Shown piece by piece: positions 38,960 through 48,834 of a DNA stretch of 64,000 nt. Location: NCBI RefSeq assembly GCF_010748935.1, contig NZ_CP048796.1:2607001-2671000 (forward strand), in the 5' to 3' direction. Origin of the DNA: Providencia vermicola (lineage in GTDB: Bacteria; Pseudomonadota; Gammaproteobacteria; Enterobacterales; Enterobacteriaceae). Below the pieces are notes generated by a model. The model was not told the origin of the DNA. It did no database searches and was given only the letters and a program-made list of their open reading frames with translations. Position numbers and translations under genes: made by a program. How positions within the stretch are numbered: position 1 is the stretch's first letter; the number at the start of each line of letters is the position of its first letter.

Positions 38960-39292
38960 ATCTCCCCATTCAACATGAAGTTTATTCATATTCCCTAAGC
39001 GAACACGTTTCCATAGCAATAATTTCCCCCATGACATTACTCTAATTTAGAGTAAAGCATTATCGCATTGGGTTTATATGTTTATTTACTTATTCAATTC
39101 GAATTTTACTTAAAATGATTAACACTAATGGATCGGTTTATTAACCTTCTTAGGATTCTAATATGAGTAGTTCTAATTAAATTTTTTATGACTTATCAAA
39201 TAGCTTCTTTTATTTTAAAACCAATAACGGCAATGAAACCTATCGATAGATTTTATTAATTTCTTTAATTGGTATATTCAATTTGATTTATA
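38960..39292. other. Spacer between rprA and ppsA
   Basis: AT-rich with no gene seen. Contains the 19-base perfect palindrome TTACTCTAATTTAGAGTAA at 39037-39055, of unknown role. Confidence 0.45.
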
Positions 39293-39320
39293 AAAAAGCC
39301 GACAATAAATTTGTCGGCTT
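39293..39320 (-). terminator. Terminator of ppsA
   Basis: AAGCCGACAA (39296-39305) pairs with TTGTCGGCTT (39311-39320); on the minus strand it is followed by T residues. Confidence 0.9.
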
Positions 39321-39352
39321 GAGACTCTCGTCTTAAATAACGTATTAAGTTA

Positions 39353-41728
39353 TTAAGAATCCGCTAATGTTAACCAAGTTTGGACAACAGTATCTGGATT
39401 TAAAGAGAGGCTATCAATCCCCTCTTCAACCAACCATTGTGCAAAATCTTGATGATCTGAAGGACCTTGCCCGCAAATACCGACGTATTTATTTTGACGT
39501 TTAGCGGCTTGAATTGCCATCGATAGCATTGCTTTCACGGCATCATTACGCTCATCGAACAATTCAGATACCACACCTGAGTCACGGTCTAAGCCTAACG
39601 TTAGCTGTGTCATATCGTTAGAGCCAATTGAGAAGCCATCAAAATGCTCAAGGAATTGATCAGCCAATAACGCATTAGATGGGATCTCACACATCATAAT
39701 CACTTTCAAGCCGTTCTCGCCACGTTTAAGGTCGTGCTTCGCTAATTCGTCTACAACCGCTTCTGCTTGAGCAACGGTACGCACAAATGGGATCATAACC
39801 TCAACGTTCGTTAAGCCCATATCATTACGTACTCGTTTAACTGCTGCACATTCAAGTGCAAAACAGTCACGGAAGCTGTCAGACACATAGCGACCTGCCC
39901 CACGGAAGCCCAACATTGGGTTCTCTTCTTCAGGCTCGTAAATATCCCCCCCCACAAGGTTGGCATATTCATTAGATTTGAAGTCAGACAGACGCACGAT
40001 CACACGTTTTGGCCAGAACGCAGCGGCTAGCGTTGAGATCCCTTCGGTCAACTTACCCACATAGAATTCAATAGGGTCATCATAACCTGCCATCATGGTC
40101 CGTATTTCATTTTGTAGCGCTGGTGTTTGAGCGTCAAACTCCAGTAATGCTCTTGGATGAACACCAATCATGCGGTTAATGATAAACTCCAGCCTTGCTA
40201 AACCAACACCTTCATTAGGTAAGCAAGCAAAGTCAAATGCACGATCAGGATTCCCCACATTCATCATGATCTTGACATCAAGGGCAGGCATTTCATCTAC
40301 AGCGGAACTATGAATTTCAAAGCCAAGTTCATCTTCATAGACAAACCCCGTATCGCCTTCTGCGCAAGAGACAGTGACTGGGCTATTTTCAGCTAGGCGT
40401 TCTGTTGCATCACCACAACCCACAACAGCAGGGATACCTAATTCACGCGCAATAATTGCAGCGTGGCAAGTACGCCCCCCACGGTTAGTGACGATCGCGG
40501 CGGCTTTTTTCATGATAGGTTCCCAATCTGGGTCAGTCATGTCCGTCACTAATACATCACCAGGTTGGATGCGATCCATTTCATTTAAGTTATGAATCAC
40601 TTTAACTCGCCCTGCACCTATGCGATGACCAATTGCACGCCCTTCAACCAAAACATTACCTTGCTGCTTTAATTGATAGCGTTCCATCACTTGCTGATTT
40701 GAACGAACCGTTTCCGGACGAGCCTGAACAATGTACAGACGACCATTATGACCATCTTTTGCCCATTCAATATCCATCGGACGGCCATAGTGTTTTTCAA
40801 TCTGCAACGCTTGGCGAGCTAACTCTTCCACTTCCAGATCAGTTAAAGAGAAACGATTGCGCAATGCTTCTGGTACATCTTCAATCTGTACCTGTTTGCC
40901 ATGTTCTTGGCTATCTGCATAAACCATTTGCAGTTTTTTAGAGCCAAGGGTACGACGGACGATCGCTGGACGCTGATTGATTAACGTCGGTTTATGAACA
41001 TAAAACTCATCAGGGTTAACCGCGCCTTGTACAACCATTTCACCTAGACCATAGGCGGAGGTAATAAACACGACTTGATCAAATCCTGACTCAGTATCAA
41101 TGGTAAACATCACGCCAGAAGACGCTAAGTCTGAACGAACCATCCGTTGAACACCCGCAGAAAGCGCAACGCCACGGTGGTCATAACCTTGGTGAACACG
41201 GTAGGAAATCGCACGATCATTAAACAAGGAAGCAAAAACATGTTTAATCGCGACCAATACCGCATCAATACCTTGGACGTTCAAGAAAGTCTCTTGCTGC
41301 CCAGCGAATGATGCATCCGGCATATCTTCTGCCGTTGCAGATGAACGCACAGCAAATGAAGCATCCTTTTCGCCTTCCGACAACGTTTGATACGCGGCGC
41401 GAATATCACTTTCTAACTGTGGTGTGAGAGGTGTATCAATTACCCATTGACGGATCTTTTCACCCGCGGCAGCGAGTTGATTAACATCATCAATATCCGT
41501 TTCATCTAGCAGCTGATAAATGCGTTGATTGACGCCGCTCTGCTCAAGAAAATCATTAAACGCCTGTGCGGTTGTCGCAAATCCGTTAGGTACGGATACA
41601 CCAAGATCGGACAGGTTGGTAATCATTTCACCGAGCGAGGCATTTTTGCCGCCAACACGGTCAACATCATTCATCCCTAATTGGTTATACCAAAGTACAT
41701 TACACGGAGTGAGGCCATTTGTGGACAT
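39353..41728 (-). CDS. ppsA: Phosphoenolpyruvate synthase
   Basis: Converts pyruvate and ATP to phosphoenolpyruvate, AMP and phosphate for gluconeogenesis. The start at 41728 ([20 protein letters not shown]) agrees with the E. coli enzyme and has AAAGGA upstream; 791 residues. ATP-grasp N-terminal domain ([20 protein letters not shown]), the phosphohistidine swivelling domain ([18 protein letters not shown]), and a C-terminal PEP-binding barrel with [14 protein letters not shown] and the conserved CGQGPSDH. The neighbouring ppsR regulates it by phosphorylation. Confidence 0.97.
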   Translation of the reverse strand: MSTNGLTPCNVLWYNQLGMNDVDRVGGKNASLGEMITNLSDLGVSVPNGFATTAQAFNDFLEQSGVNQRIYQLLDETDIDDVNQLAAAGEKIRQWVIDTPLTPQLESDIRAAYQTLSEGEKDASFAVRSSATAEDMPDASFAGQQETFLNVQGIDAVLVAIKHVFASLFNDRAISYRVHQGYDHRGVALSAGVQRMVRSDLASSGVMFTIDTESGFDQVVFITSAYGLGEMVVQGAVNPDEFYVHKPTLINQRPAIVRRTLGSKKLQMVYADSQEHGKQVQIEDVPEALRNRFSLTDLEVEELARQALQIEKHYGRPMDIEWAKDGHNGRLYIVQARPETVRSNQQVMERYQLKQQGNVLVEGRAIGHRIGAGRVKVIHNLNEMDRIQPGDVLVTDMTDPDWEPIMKKAAAIVTNRGGRTCHAAIIARELGIPAVVGCGDATERLAENSPVTVSCAEGDTGFVYEDELGFEIHSSAVDEMPALDVKIMMNVGNPDRAFDFACLPNEGVGLARLEFIINRMIGVHPRALLEFDAQTPALQNEIRTMMAGYDDPIEFYVGKLTEGISTLAAAFWPKRVIVRLSDFKSNEYANLVGGDIYEPEEENPMLGFRGAGRYVSDSFRDCFALECAAVKRVRNDMGLTNVEVMIPFVRTVAQAEAVVDELAKHDLKRGENGLKVIMMCEIPSNALLADQFLEHFDGFSIGSNDMTQLTLGLDRDSGVVSELFDERNDAVKAMLSMAIQAAKRQNKYVGICGQGPSDHQDFAQWLVEEGIDSLSLNPDTVVQTWLTLADS

Positions 41729-41818
41729 TGAAAGCGATCCTTTATCTTTATCTAGCAATTTAGTGACAAGGTACAAATCGTAAAAAAATCTCATTGGCGA
41801 TAATTCGCCTCACGAAAT

Positions 41819-41864
41819 AGACTAGCACAGACAATATATGAAGATAGATAGGTGAATCGTTCCA
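41819..41864 (-). promoter_or_regulatory. ppsA promoter with Cra site
   Basis: GGTGAATCGTTCCA (41851-41864) fits the Cra consensus RSTGAAWCSNTHHW at every position. On the minus strand an extended -10 (TGCTAGTCT, -10 hexamer at 41819-41824) predicts a start near 41812, putting the Cra site near -45, the position at which Cra activates ppsA in E. coli. Sites are seen; regulation is inferred. Confidence 0.75.
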
Positions 41865-42000
41865 ACTAACAAGAAAAAATTTTTGTTCTAAAAATTGTTC
41901 AAATATTGGCTATACTTTCCCCTATAAACTATTTTTTAAACTTTAATCAAATATAATATCTCTCTAAAACCAACGAAAAATACAATAAAAGATAAAATAT

Positions 42001-42861
42001 ATGAGTGAAATAACCGCAACTAATCGTAAAACAAACCTCGCAGAACGAACTGTTTTCTTTATTTCTGATGGAACAGCCATTACCGCAGAAACATTAGGGC
42101 ATGCTGTTTTGTCGCAATTCCCTTTAGTTTTCAACTCTTATACGCTGCCCTTCGTCACGACAGAAGCACGTGCTCAAGAGATAAAACAGAAAATAGATAC
42201 CATTTATCAAGAAACACAAAATCGCCCCCTCGTGTTCTATTCCATTATTTCACCTTCTGTTAAAAAAATTATTACTGAAAGCGCCGGTTTTTGTCAGGAC
42301 ATCGTACAAACCTTAGTTGCCCCCATCCAACAAGAAGTGGGCCTTGAACCAGAACCTAAACTGAATCGCACTCACGGTTTATCCCTACAAAATATCAACC
42401 AATATGATGCCCGTATTGCCGCTATCGAATATACCTTAGCGCATGATGATGGCATTTCATTACGTAATTTGGATCAAGCCCAAATCATCTTGCTGGGTGT
42501 CTCCCGTTGTGGCAAAACGCCCACCAGCCTATATTTAGCCATGCAATTCGGTATTCAAGCAGCAAACTACCCTTTTACTGCCGATGATATGGATAATTTA
42601 CAACTGCCAGCCGCATTACGCCCGTATACTCACAAATTATTTGGTTTAACCATTAGCCCAGAACGATTAGCTGCCATTCGTGAAGAACGTCGGGAAAATA
42701 GTCGTTACGCCTCATTGAGGCAGTGTCGTATTGAAATTGCAGAAGTAGAAGCATTGTTTCGACAAAACAAAATTAACTACCTCAATACAACCAACTATTC
42801 TGTAGAAGAAATTTCAGCCAAAGTCATTGATACAATGGGCTTACAACGACGAATTTTTTAA
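42001..42861 (+). CDS. ppsR: PEP synthase regulatory protein PpsR
   Basis: DUF299 bifunctional kinase and pyrophosphorylase that inactivates and reactivates phosphoenolpyruvate synthase through its regulatory Thr. 286 residues, with an N-terminal extension of about nine relative to the 277 of E. coli. P-loop [26 protein letters not shown] region and [16 protein letters not shown] are conserved. Divergent from ppsA, as in E. coli. Confidence 0.95.
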   Translation: MSEITATNRKTNLAERTVFFISDGTAITAETLGHAVLSQFPLVFNSYTLPFVTTEARAQEIKQKIDTIYQETQNRPLVFYSIISPSVKKIITESAGFCQDIVQTLVAPIQQEVGLEPEPKLNRTHGLSLQNINQYDARIAAIEYTLAHDDGISLRNLDQAQIILLGVSRCGKTPTSLYLAMQFGIQAANYPFTADDMDNLQLPAALRPYTHKLFGLTISPERLAAIREERRENSRYASLRQCRIEIAEVEALFRQNKINYLNTTNYSVEEISAKVIDTMGLQRRIF

Positions 42862-42916
42862 TTCGTCAGCATTTTTAAAAAAATCTTTCATTCAATCTCA
42901 TGTTGTTGGTTGAATT

Positions 42917-42961
42917 TGAGCCATTTTCGTTTATTGTGATCTCAATCACTGATATGGCTCA
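42917..42961 (+). promoter_or_regulatory. CRP-like site within a hairpin upstream of aroH
   Basis: TGTGATCTCAATCACT (42935-42950) matches CRP half-sites TGTGA and TCACA except for the last base, with the correct six-base spacing. It lies inside a larger inverted repeat, TGAGCCAT (42917-42924) with ATGGCTCA (42954-42961). I saw no TrpR operator. A CRP site 39 bases before an aromatic-pathway start codon is unexpected. Confidence 0.5.
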
Positions 42962-42988
42962 GCCTATTACCGCTTTTGAGAAAAAAGA

Positions 42989-44038
42989 ATGCAAAAAACT
43001 GATGAACTACGTACTCAGCGTGTTGATAGCTTGATTACACCACAAGCACTCGCTGATGAATTTCCTATTTCTGAAAAAGTCGCACAAAACGTGACAGCGT
43101 CACGTCAACGCATAGAAAAAATATTATCGGGTGAAGATCCTCGTTTATTGGTGATCGTGGGTCCTTGCTCTATTCACGATATTGATGCCGCTCTAGAATA
43201 TGCAAATAGGCTTAATATATTACGTGAACGTTACCAAGATCGCCTCGAAATTGTCATGCGGACCTATTTTGAAAAACCACGCACTGTTGTTGGCTGGAAA
43301 GGATTAATCTCTGACCCCAATTTAGATAATTCTTGCCAAGTTAATACCGGGATCCGTCTCGCGCGAAAACTGCTTATTGATGTTAACCAACTTGGGCTAC
43401 CGACAGCGACAGAATTTCTCGATATGGTCACTGGACAATATATCGCCGACTTAATCAGCTGGGGGGCAATTGGCGCGAGAACAACCGAAAGCCAAATCCA
43501 TCGCGAAATGGCATCGGCCCTTTCCTGTCCGGTTGGTTTCAAAAATGGCACTGACGGCAATATTCGAATTGCTATTGACGCTATTCGTGCGGCAAAAGCA
43601 CAACATATGTTTTTGTCCCCAGATAAACATGGCCAAATGACCATCTACCAAACCAGCGGTAATCCTCATGGTCACATCATCATGCGTGGTGGTAAACAAC
43701 CAAATTACTCTGCTGGTGATATTGCCGCCGCTTGCGATACATTGCGTGAGTTTGAATTAGCTGAGCATTTAGTCATTGATTTTAGCCATGGCAACTGTCA
43801 AAAAATTCATCGTCGCCAACTGGAAGTGGCTCGAGATATCGCGGAACAAATCAAAGGAGGCTCTACAGCCATTAGTGGGGTTATGGCTGAAAGCTTTTTA
43901 ATCGAAGGTACTCAGAAAATTATACCTAACCATCCTCTCACTTACGGTCAATCCATTACTGATCCTTGCTTAAGTTGGGATGATACTGAACAACTAATCG
44001 ACGTTTTAGTGGAAGCGGTAGAAAGCCGATTCAAATAA
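42989..44038 (+). CDS. aroH: 3-deoxy-7-phosphoheptulonate synthase AroH (Trp-sensitive type)
   Basis: First committed step of aromatic synthesis: condenses PEP and erythrose 4-phosphate to DAHP. 349 residues. MQKTDELRTQRVDSLITPQ and the conserved GPCSIHD, RTYFEKPRT, GARTTESQIHREMASALSCP match AroH best, and the position after ppsR is that of E. coli aroH. Which amino acid inhibits it cannot be read from sequence alone. Confidence 0.93.
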   Translation: MQKTDELRTQRVDSLITPQALADEFPISEKVAQNVTASRQRIEKILSGEDPRLLVIVGPCSIHDIDAALEYANRLNILRERYQDRLEIVMRTYFEKPRTVVGWKGLISDPNLDNSCQVNTGIRLARKLLIDVNQLGLPTATEFLDMVTGQYIADLISWGAIGARTTESQIHREMASALSCPVGFKNGTDGNIRIAIDAIRAAKAQHMFLSPDKHGQMTIYQTSGNPHGHIIMRGGKQPNYSAGDIAAACDTLREFELAEHLVIDFSHGNCQKIHRRQLEVARDIAEQIKGGSTAISGVMAESFLIEGTQKIIPNHPLTYGQSITDPCLSWDDTEQLIDVLVEAVESRFK

Positions 44039-44060
44039 TATCGACGAATGATTTAACCAC

Positions 44061-44099
44061 ATCGGCTTTTTTCATCCTATCCTGAGTAAAAAAGCCGAT
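44061..44099 (+). terminator. Terminator of aroH
   Basis: ATCGGCTTTTTT (44061-44072) pairs perfectly with AAAAAAGCCGAT (44088-44099), loop 15 bases, 23 bases after the stop. The T run is in the left arm, so it is unusual for a plus-strand terminator but fits either strand. Confidence 0.65.
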
Positions 44100-44197
44100 T
44101 TCTCTCAAATTTTCTGAACAAATCCCCCAGCTATTCAACTAGGTAAACGATTAACATACCGATTGTCGCCATTTTGTCACCTAAATGTAAAAACCTC

Positions 44198-44239
44198 TTG
44201 ATGTTACCAAACAACTTAAAGATAATGATTCTCACTATG
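44198..44239 (+). promoter_or_regulatory. Fur-regulated promoter of the heme locus
   Basis: TTGATG (44198-44203), a 17-base spacer, then -10 GATAAT (44221-44226). The -10 begins a 19-base Fur box, GATAATGATTCTCACTATG (44221-44239), a good match to GATAATGATAATCATTATC. Fur with Fe2+ would block the promoter directly. Regulation is inferred from the site. Confidence 0.88.
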
Positions 44240-44264
44240 AGTTTTATTATCACTTGGGTTGATT

Positions 44265-44450
44265 ATGACTGATAACATGACAAAACCAGCCGTTAAAAAT
44301 ATCGCCAAACCCGTGGTTCAACCAGTCAAAGTTGATGTTGTCGATAGCCTGCAACTATTAGGTTCTGAAGGTAAACTGACCATTCAACATCATGGAGAGA
44401 TTTACCAATTAAGGCAAACTCGCGCTGGAAAACTTATTCTCACTAAATAG
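44265..44450 (+). CDS. hemP: Hemin uptake protein HemP
   Basis: Small protein of 61 residues with the HemP C-terminus SLQLLGSEGKLTIQHHGEIY...LRQTRAGKLILTK. Family members precede heme receptor genes and, in other bacteria, act as regulators or activators of the heme system. I start at the ATG at 44265 (MTDNMTKPAVKN); the TTG at 44259 is less likely. The Fur box lies 26 bases upstream. Confidence 0.88.
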   Translation: MTDNMTKPAVKNIAKPVVQPVKVDVVDSLQLLGSEGKLTIQHHGEIYQLRQTRAGKLILTK

Positions 44451-44539
44451 TTTTTTATTCAAAATTTGTTCATAGCAAGCCACCCAGATCTCGTATCAAG
44501 GCAGCCAGCTTAATTCACCACATAAGGAAAGGATTTCCT

Positions 44540-46693
44540 ATGGAGTTTAAACTGATGTCTGCTACACCTACCCTATCGTTAAATGGATCAAAACTCACCG
44601 CTTCCGCCATTGCGACAACACTTGCTATTTCAGGATTTAGCGCGGTGGCAACAGCAAAAAAAACGATAGGTGATACTGTTCATGTCACCGCCCCCCCTTA
44701 TCATCACGAAAACATTGCCGTCGCCGAGCAAGTTGATGTCATTGATGCGCAAACCCCTGAATATCAATCAGCAACTTCTGCACTCGATTTGCTCAAAGGC
44801 CAAGCAGGTATCTTTGTTTCAGGTACTGGGGGAACTTATGGCCAAGAAATTCATATGCGTGGCTACGATTCTCGCGCAGTAAAAATCACGGTGGATAACG
44901 TCACTCAAGATTTTAATTCTGGGTTATATAACGCGACATTTATTGACCCGTCACTGGTAAAAAACGTCTTTATCCATAAAGGTGCATCCTCTGTTGCACA
45001 CGGTAGCGGCGCATTAGCAGGTGTTGTGGCAATGAAAACCGTTGATGCTGCCGACTTATTAAAAGAAGGCCAGCGTGTAGGTGGTCGTTTATTCAGTGGG
45101 ATCAACCGCAATGACCATAGCTACCTTGCTGGGGCATCTGTATACGGACATACAGGCCCTCTGGATATGCTATTGAGTTATAGCCAACGTAAAAAATACT
45201 CACTCACCTCTGCGGATTTTCCGACCCAAGATAATCACGAGAAAGTGCATAACTGGTTATTAAAAACCACTTGGTATGCACAGCCTAATTATCATTTAGC
45301 CCTACAACTACGTGAATATCGCAATGATGGATTGGGTCTCAAACAACCGACAGTAAACAATTTCGCAGATACGCGTTTTAAAAACACGCCCCACGAGCGC
45401 AATAGTCACCAGCGTGATGTTTCAATTAGTCAGTATATTACGTCAAACCGTTTTCCTAACTGGCAAACAAATTGGGAGCTGTACTATACCGACCTCGCTT
45501 TGAGTCAGTTAGATAGAGAAAAAGCAAAAGCCGATCATCAATATCAACGCGAAAAGCGGACGCAATATACCTATGGTACAAAATTGACGAATCACGTTAT
45601 CGTCCCTATTGAGAGTTGGGTGAACAACCAAATAGAAAGTGGTCTCGAGTATTATCAACAACAACAAAAACCCAATCAACACGCAATCAGCTATCCCCCG
45701 ACTCGACTCGCTAATATTTCGGGCTGGATTAACAACGATATGACGTTGCACCACCTGCCTATTACGCTTTCAACGGGAACCCGTTTCACAAGCTATGAAG
45801 CTTCACGCCAAGGGTTTGCAAAAAATAGAGACACGAATTGGTCATCACGTTTTGCGGTCAGTATCACGCCGGCACATTGGTTAAACCTATACTCCTCTTA
45901 CTCCGAAGGTTATCGGACGCCTCGTATGGCAGAGCTGTATAACAATTCTAATCACTTTTCGGTGATGGGCGGCTGGCTAACTTCCGATTTTAGACCTACG
46001 CCTGACTTACAACCTGAGACAAATAAAACAGTAGAAGTTGGTTTAAAAGCAAGTTTTGATGATCTGTTATCAAATGGCGACGAGCTGCAATTCGGATCCA
46101 CGTATTTTGATACCAAAGCGAAAAATCATATTGCCGTTGAAGGTCGTTACACCAAAAAATACCATTTCATGAAAGGGCAATATCAATGGTTCCCTAATGA
46201 AATTTATTTTAGCAACATTCCTTCCGCCACCATTCGAGGTATTGATAGCTTTATTCGCTATAAAACCCACTGGTTTGATTTAAATATCAGTCATAACAAA
46301 ACAACAGGTAAAGAGGACGGCACAGGCTATTCCCTCTCTTCCATTCGCCCTGAAACGTTACTTGTTCGCTTCAATGCCCCTATTGCAACCACTGGCCTTA
46401 GTCTTGGCTGGGTAGGTGAATTTGCGGCTAAAACACAGTTCCAAGGCAATGCTAAGTACCAATTAAAACAACACAAATCTCAGCATGGACTCGATCGTTA
46501 CCATAAAGAAGTCATCCAGTATGCAGGCTATAGCCTTCATGACTTTTATATGCACTATCAAGCTGACCAATTTATAAAAGGGTTGAATACGACATTAACG
46601 ATGAAAAACGCCTTTGATCGTCAATATGTCTCTTCAATGGGGGTTCCCCAAGAAGGCCGTAATTTCTATTTCAATGTGAGTTATCAATGGTAA
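44540..46693 (+). CDS. TonB-dependent heme/hemoglobin-receptor-like protein, diverged
   Basis: Outer-membrane receptor of 717 residues: N-terminal signal region, plug domain (ALDLLKGQAGIFVSGTGG, EIHMRGYDSRAVKITVDN), 22-strand barrel, terminal Trp (FNVSYQW). It is a paralogue of the next gene, but the signature boxes differ: YRTP for FRAP and TPDL for NPNL, and the plug His (His116 of HmuR) is replaced by Leu (SGLYNATFIDP). The barrel His in NSNHF is kept. Its ligand may therefore differ from heme, or the mode of binding may. A strong AAAGGA lies 6 bases before this ATG. Part of the Fur-regulated operon. Confidence 0.85.
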   Translation: MEFKLMSATPTLSLNGSKLTASAIATTLAISGFSAVATAKKTIGDTVHVTAPPYHHENIAVAEQVDVIDAQTPEYQSATSALDLLKGQAGIFVSGTGGTYGQEIHMRGYDSRAVKITVDNVTQDFNSGLYNATFIDPSLVKNVFIHKGASSVAHGSGALAGVVAMKTVDAADLLKEGQRVGGRLFSGINRNDHSYLAGASVYGHTGPLDMLLSYSQRKKYSLTSADFPTQDNHEKVHNWLLKTTWYAQPNYHLALQLREYRNDGLGLKQPTVNNFADTRFKNTPHERNSHQRDVSISQYITSNRFPNWQTNWELYYTDLALSQLDREKAKADHQYQREKRTQYTYGTKLTNHVIVPIESWVNNQIESGLEYYQQQQKPNQHAISYPPTRLANISGWINNDMTLHHLPITLSTGTRFTSYEASRQGFAKNRDTNWSSRFAVSITPAHWLNLYSSYSEGYRTPRMAELYNNSNHFSVMGGWLTSDFRPTPDLQPETNKTVEVGLKASFDDLLSNGDELQFGSTYFDTKAKNHIAVEGRYTKKYHFMKGQYQWFPNEIYFSNIPSATIRGIDSFIRYKTHWFDLNISHNKTTGKEDGTGYSLSSIRPETLLVRFNAPIATTGLSLGWVGEFAAKTQFQGNAKYQLKQHKSQHGLDRYHKEVIQYAGYSLHDFYMHYQADQFIKGLNTTLTMKNAFDRQYVSSMGVPQEGRNFYFNVSYQW

Positions 46694-46725
46694 CCATTTA
46701 ATAATTATAAAATAAATAATACTCG

Positions 46726-46783
46726 CCGGTTTGTTTCCCTGCATACGGCTTTAGGCAAAATCGAAACTTAGGGAGCAAACCGG
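46726..46783 (+). other. Intercistronic hairpin between the two receptor genes
   Basis: CCGGTTTGTTTCCCT (46726-46740) pairs with AGGGAGCAAACCGG (46770-46783), with one bulge. It ends 24 bases before the next start codon. No T run follows, so it is not a standard terminator; it may control mRNA cutting or stability between the receptors. Confidence 0.65.
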
Positions 46784-46807
46784 TAACACTTTATGGAGTA
46801 TAACTAT

Positions 46808-48808
46808 ATGTCTCATGTTTTACGTTTATCCGTTCTGACAAGCGCAATACTTTCCGTTATGGCAAGCGCTCATGCAGAAACAACAACATCAAATCGCAAT
46901 GATGTGATGACCGTCTATGCTACAGGTACTGAAAGAGATAGCTTCGATGCCCCGATGATGGTGACTGTTATCAAAAATAATTCACCTGAAACACAAACGG
47001 CAAGTACTGTAAATGACATCTTACGTAAAGTTCCGGGTATTGGTGTCACAGGCACCAGCCGTGTAAATGGGCAAGATATCTATATGCGTGGTTTCGACCG
47101 TCGCGGTATTTTGACATTAGTCGATAATGTGCGCCAAGGTACTGATACTGGCCATGTAAATGGTACTTTTATTGATCCGGCATTGATAAAACAAGTTGAA
47201 ATTGTTCGCGGTCCTTCAGCTCTACTGTATGGTAGCGGCGCGATGGGCGGTGTGATCGCTTGGGAAACCGTAGACGCTAAAGATCTATTACGCGAGGGTC
47301 AAAACAGCGGTTTCCGTGTTTTTAGCCAAGCGGCGACAGGGGATCATAGTTTTGGTTTCGGCGGTACATCTTTTGGGCGAACTGAACAATTTGATGGTTT
47401 ATTCAGTTTTGTCACCAAACAAGTGGGTGATATTCGCTTGAGTAATGGCGATGATATGGAAAACAAAGAAACCATAGCCAACATGCTTGCCAAAGGCACA
47501 TGGCAGGTGAATGATGACCAAAAATTGTCAGGGCAACTGCGCTATTACAATAACAATGCTTATGAACCCAAAGACCCACAACAAATCGATATTACTAAGG
47601 ATAATCTAAAGGTTAACCGCACTACACGTCAACGTGATGCCCAAGCGACTTACCAGTTAAATCCAGAATCAAACGATTGGTTAAATCTTAAAGCGACCAC
47701 TTACTATTCTGACGTTAATATTACCGCTAAAGGTAAAAATACTCACTATGAAGGCCGTACCCAAAAAACTTATGGTCTGAAAGTTGATAATAAAACACAC
47801 TTGTATGACTTACCTATCGCAGCCCATAACTTTACTTATGGCGGCGAAACATACAAACAAAATCAAACACCTTACGCGTCAACAACGCAATTCCCTGATG
47901 CTGATATCACCTTTGCATCCGGTTTCTTGCAAGATGAAATCGCCTTAAAAGATTTACCTGTATCGTTTATTGTTGGCACTCGCTATGACCATTATAAAGC
48001 AACCGCTAAAGATAATGAGGACGTGAAAGAAGGCAAATGGTCTTCTAAAGGCGCCGTTAGCATTACCCCAACAGACTGGTCAATGTTATTTGCCTCTTAT
48101 TCAGAAGCTTTCCGAGCACCTTCTATGATGGAAATGTATAACGATGAAATTCATTTCCAAATGGGCCCAATAGTCAATAGATGGCGACCAAATCCCAACC
48201 TCAAGCCAGAGTCTACGCGTACTGCTGAATATGGGTTTGGGCTAAGGTTTGATGACCTCCTAACTGAGCGTGACAATCTACAATTTAAAGCTAGTTATTT
48301 TGATACTAAAGCAAAAGACTATATCAATACCTATGTGAACGTTGACTTTAGAAATCCTCAGAATAACTACACAACCTCCATCAATACAAAACGAGCTAAA
48401 ATTTGGGGTTGGGATGCTTCAATGGACTATAAAAACGACTATTTTGGTTGGAATTTGGCTTACAACCATACCGAAGGTAAAGACGAATCAAATGGTAAAT
48501 CAATTACCTCCATTAAACCTGACTCGCTAACCAGCAACCTTAACGTCCCCATTTCAGACAGTGGTTTTTCTGTCGGTTGGTTAGGTGAATTTACCCGCCA
48601 TACTGACTTTAATGCTGCATCAAAACAACCACGCCAAGCAGGCTATGCTGTTCATGATTTTTACGTTAGCTATCAAGGTGAAGGCCAATTAAAAGGTCTA
48701 GGAACCAGTGTCGTTTTAGGCAATGCTTTCGATAAAGAATACTACTCATCACAAGGCGTCCCGCAGGATGGACGTAATGCGAAGCTATTTGTCAGTTTCC
48801 AATGGTAA
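46808..48808 (+). CDS. hmuR: TonB-dependent heme receptor HmuR/HemR
   Basis: Outer-membrane heme receptor, 666 residues from the ATG at 46808, which has GGAG 9 bases upstream; the ATG at 46793 has no ribosome site. Signal peptide SVLTSAILSVMASAHA, plug domain with MRGFDRRGILTLVDNVRQG and a His in TGHVNGTFIDP, then a barrel with the heme-receptor boxes FRAPSMMEMYNDEIHF and NPNLKPE, terminal FVSFQW. His residues at these two places are needed for heme transport in Yersinia HemR, as I recall. Transports heme with TonB-ExbBD energy. Confidence 0.95.
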   Translation: MSHVLRLSVLTSAILSVMASAHAETTTSNRNDVMTVYATGTERDSFDAPMMVTVIKNNSPETQTASTVNDILRKVPGIGVTGTSRVNGQDIYMRGFDRRGILTLVDNVRQGTDTGHVNGTFIDPALIKQVEIVRGPSALLYGSGAMGGVIAWETVDAKDLLREGQNSGFRVFSQAATGDHSFGFGGTSFGRTEQFDGLFSFVTKQVGDIRLSNGDDMENKETIANMLAKGTWQVNDDQKLSGQLRYYNNNAYEPKDPQQIDITKDNLKVNRTTRQRDAQATYQLNPESNDWLNLKATTYYSDVNITAKGKNTHYEGRTQKTYGLKVDNKTHLYDLPIAAHNFTYGGETYKQNQTPYASTTQFPDADITFASGFLQDEIALKDLPVSFIVGTRYDHYKATAKDNEDVKEGKWSSKGAVSITPTDWSMLFASYSEAFRAPSMMEMYNDEIHFQMGPIVNRWRPNPNLKPESTRTAEYGFGLRFDDLLTERDNLQFKASYFDTKAKDYINTYVNVDFRNPQNNYTTSINTKRAKIWGWDASMDYKNDYFGWNLAYNHTEGKDESNGKSITSIKPDSLTSNLNVPISDSGFSVGWLGEFTRHTDFNAASKQPRQAGYAVHDFYVSYQGEGQLKGLGTSVVLGNAFDKEYYSSQGVPQDGRNAKLFVSFQW

Positions 48809-48834
48809 TTTATTGTTAATTAAGGAGATACACT

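Noticed and set aside
43264..43644. 126-residue minus-strand frame
   Set aside because: Antisense to aroH; no recognisable motif.
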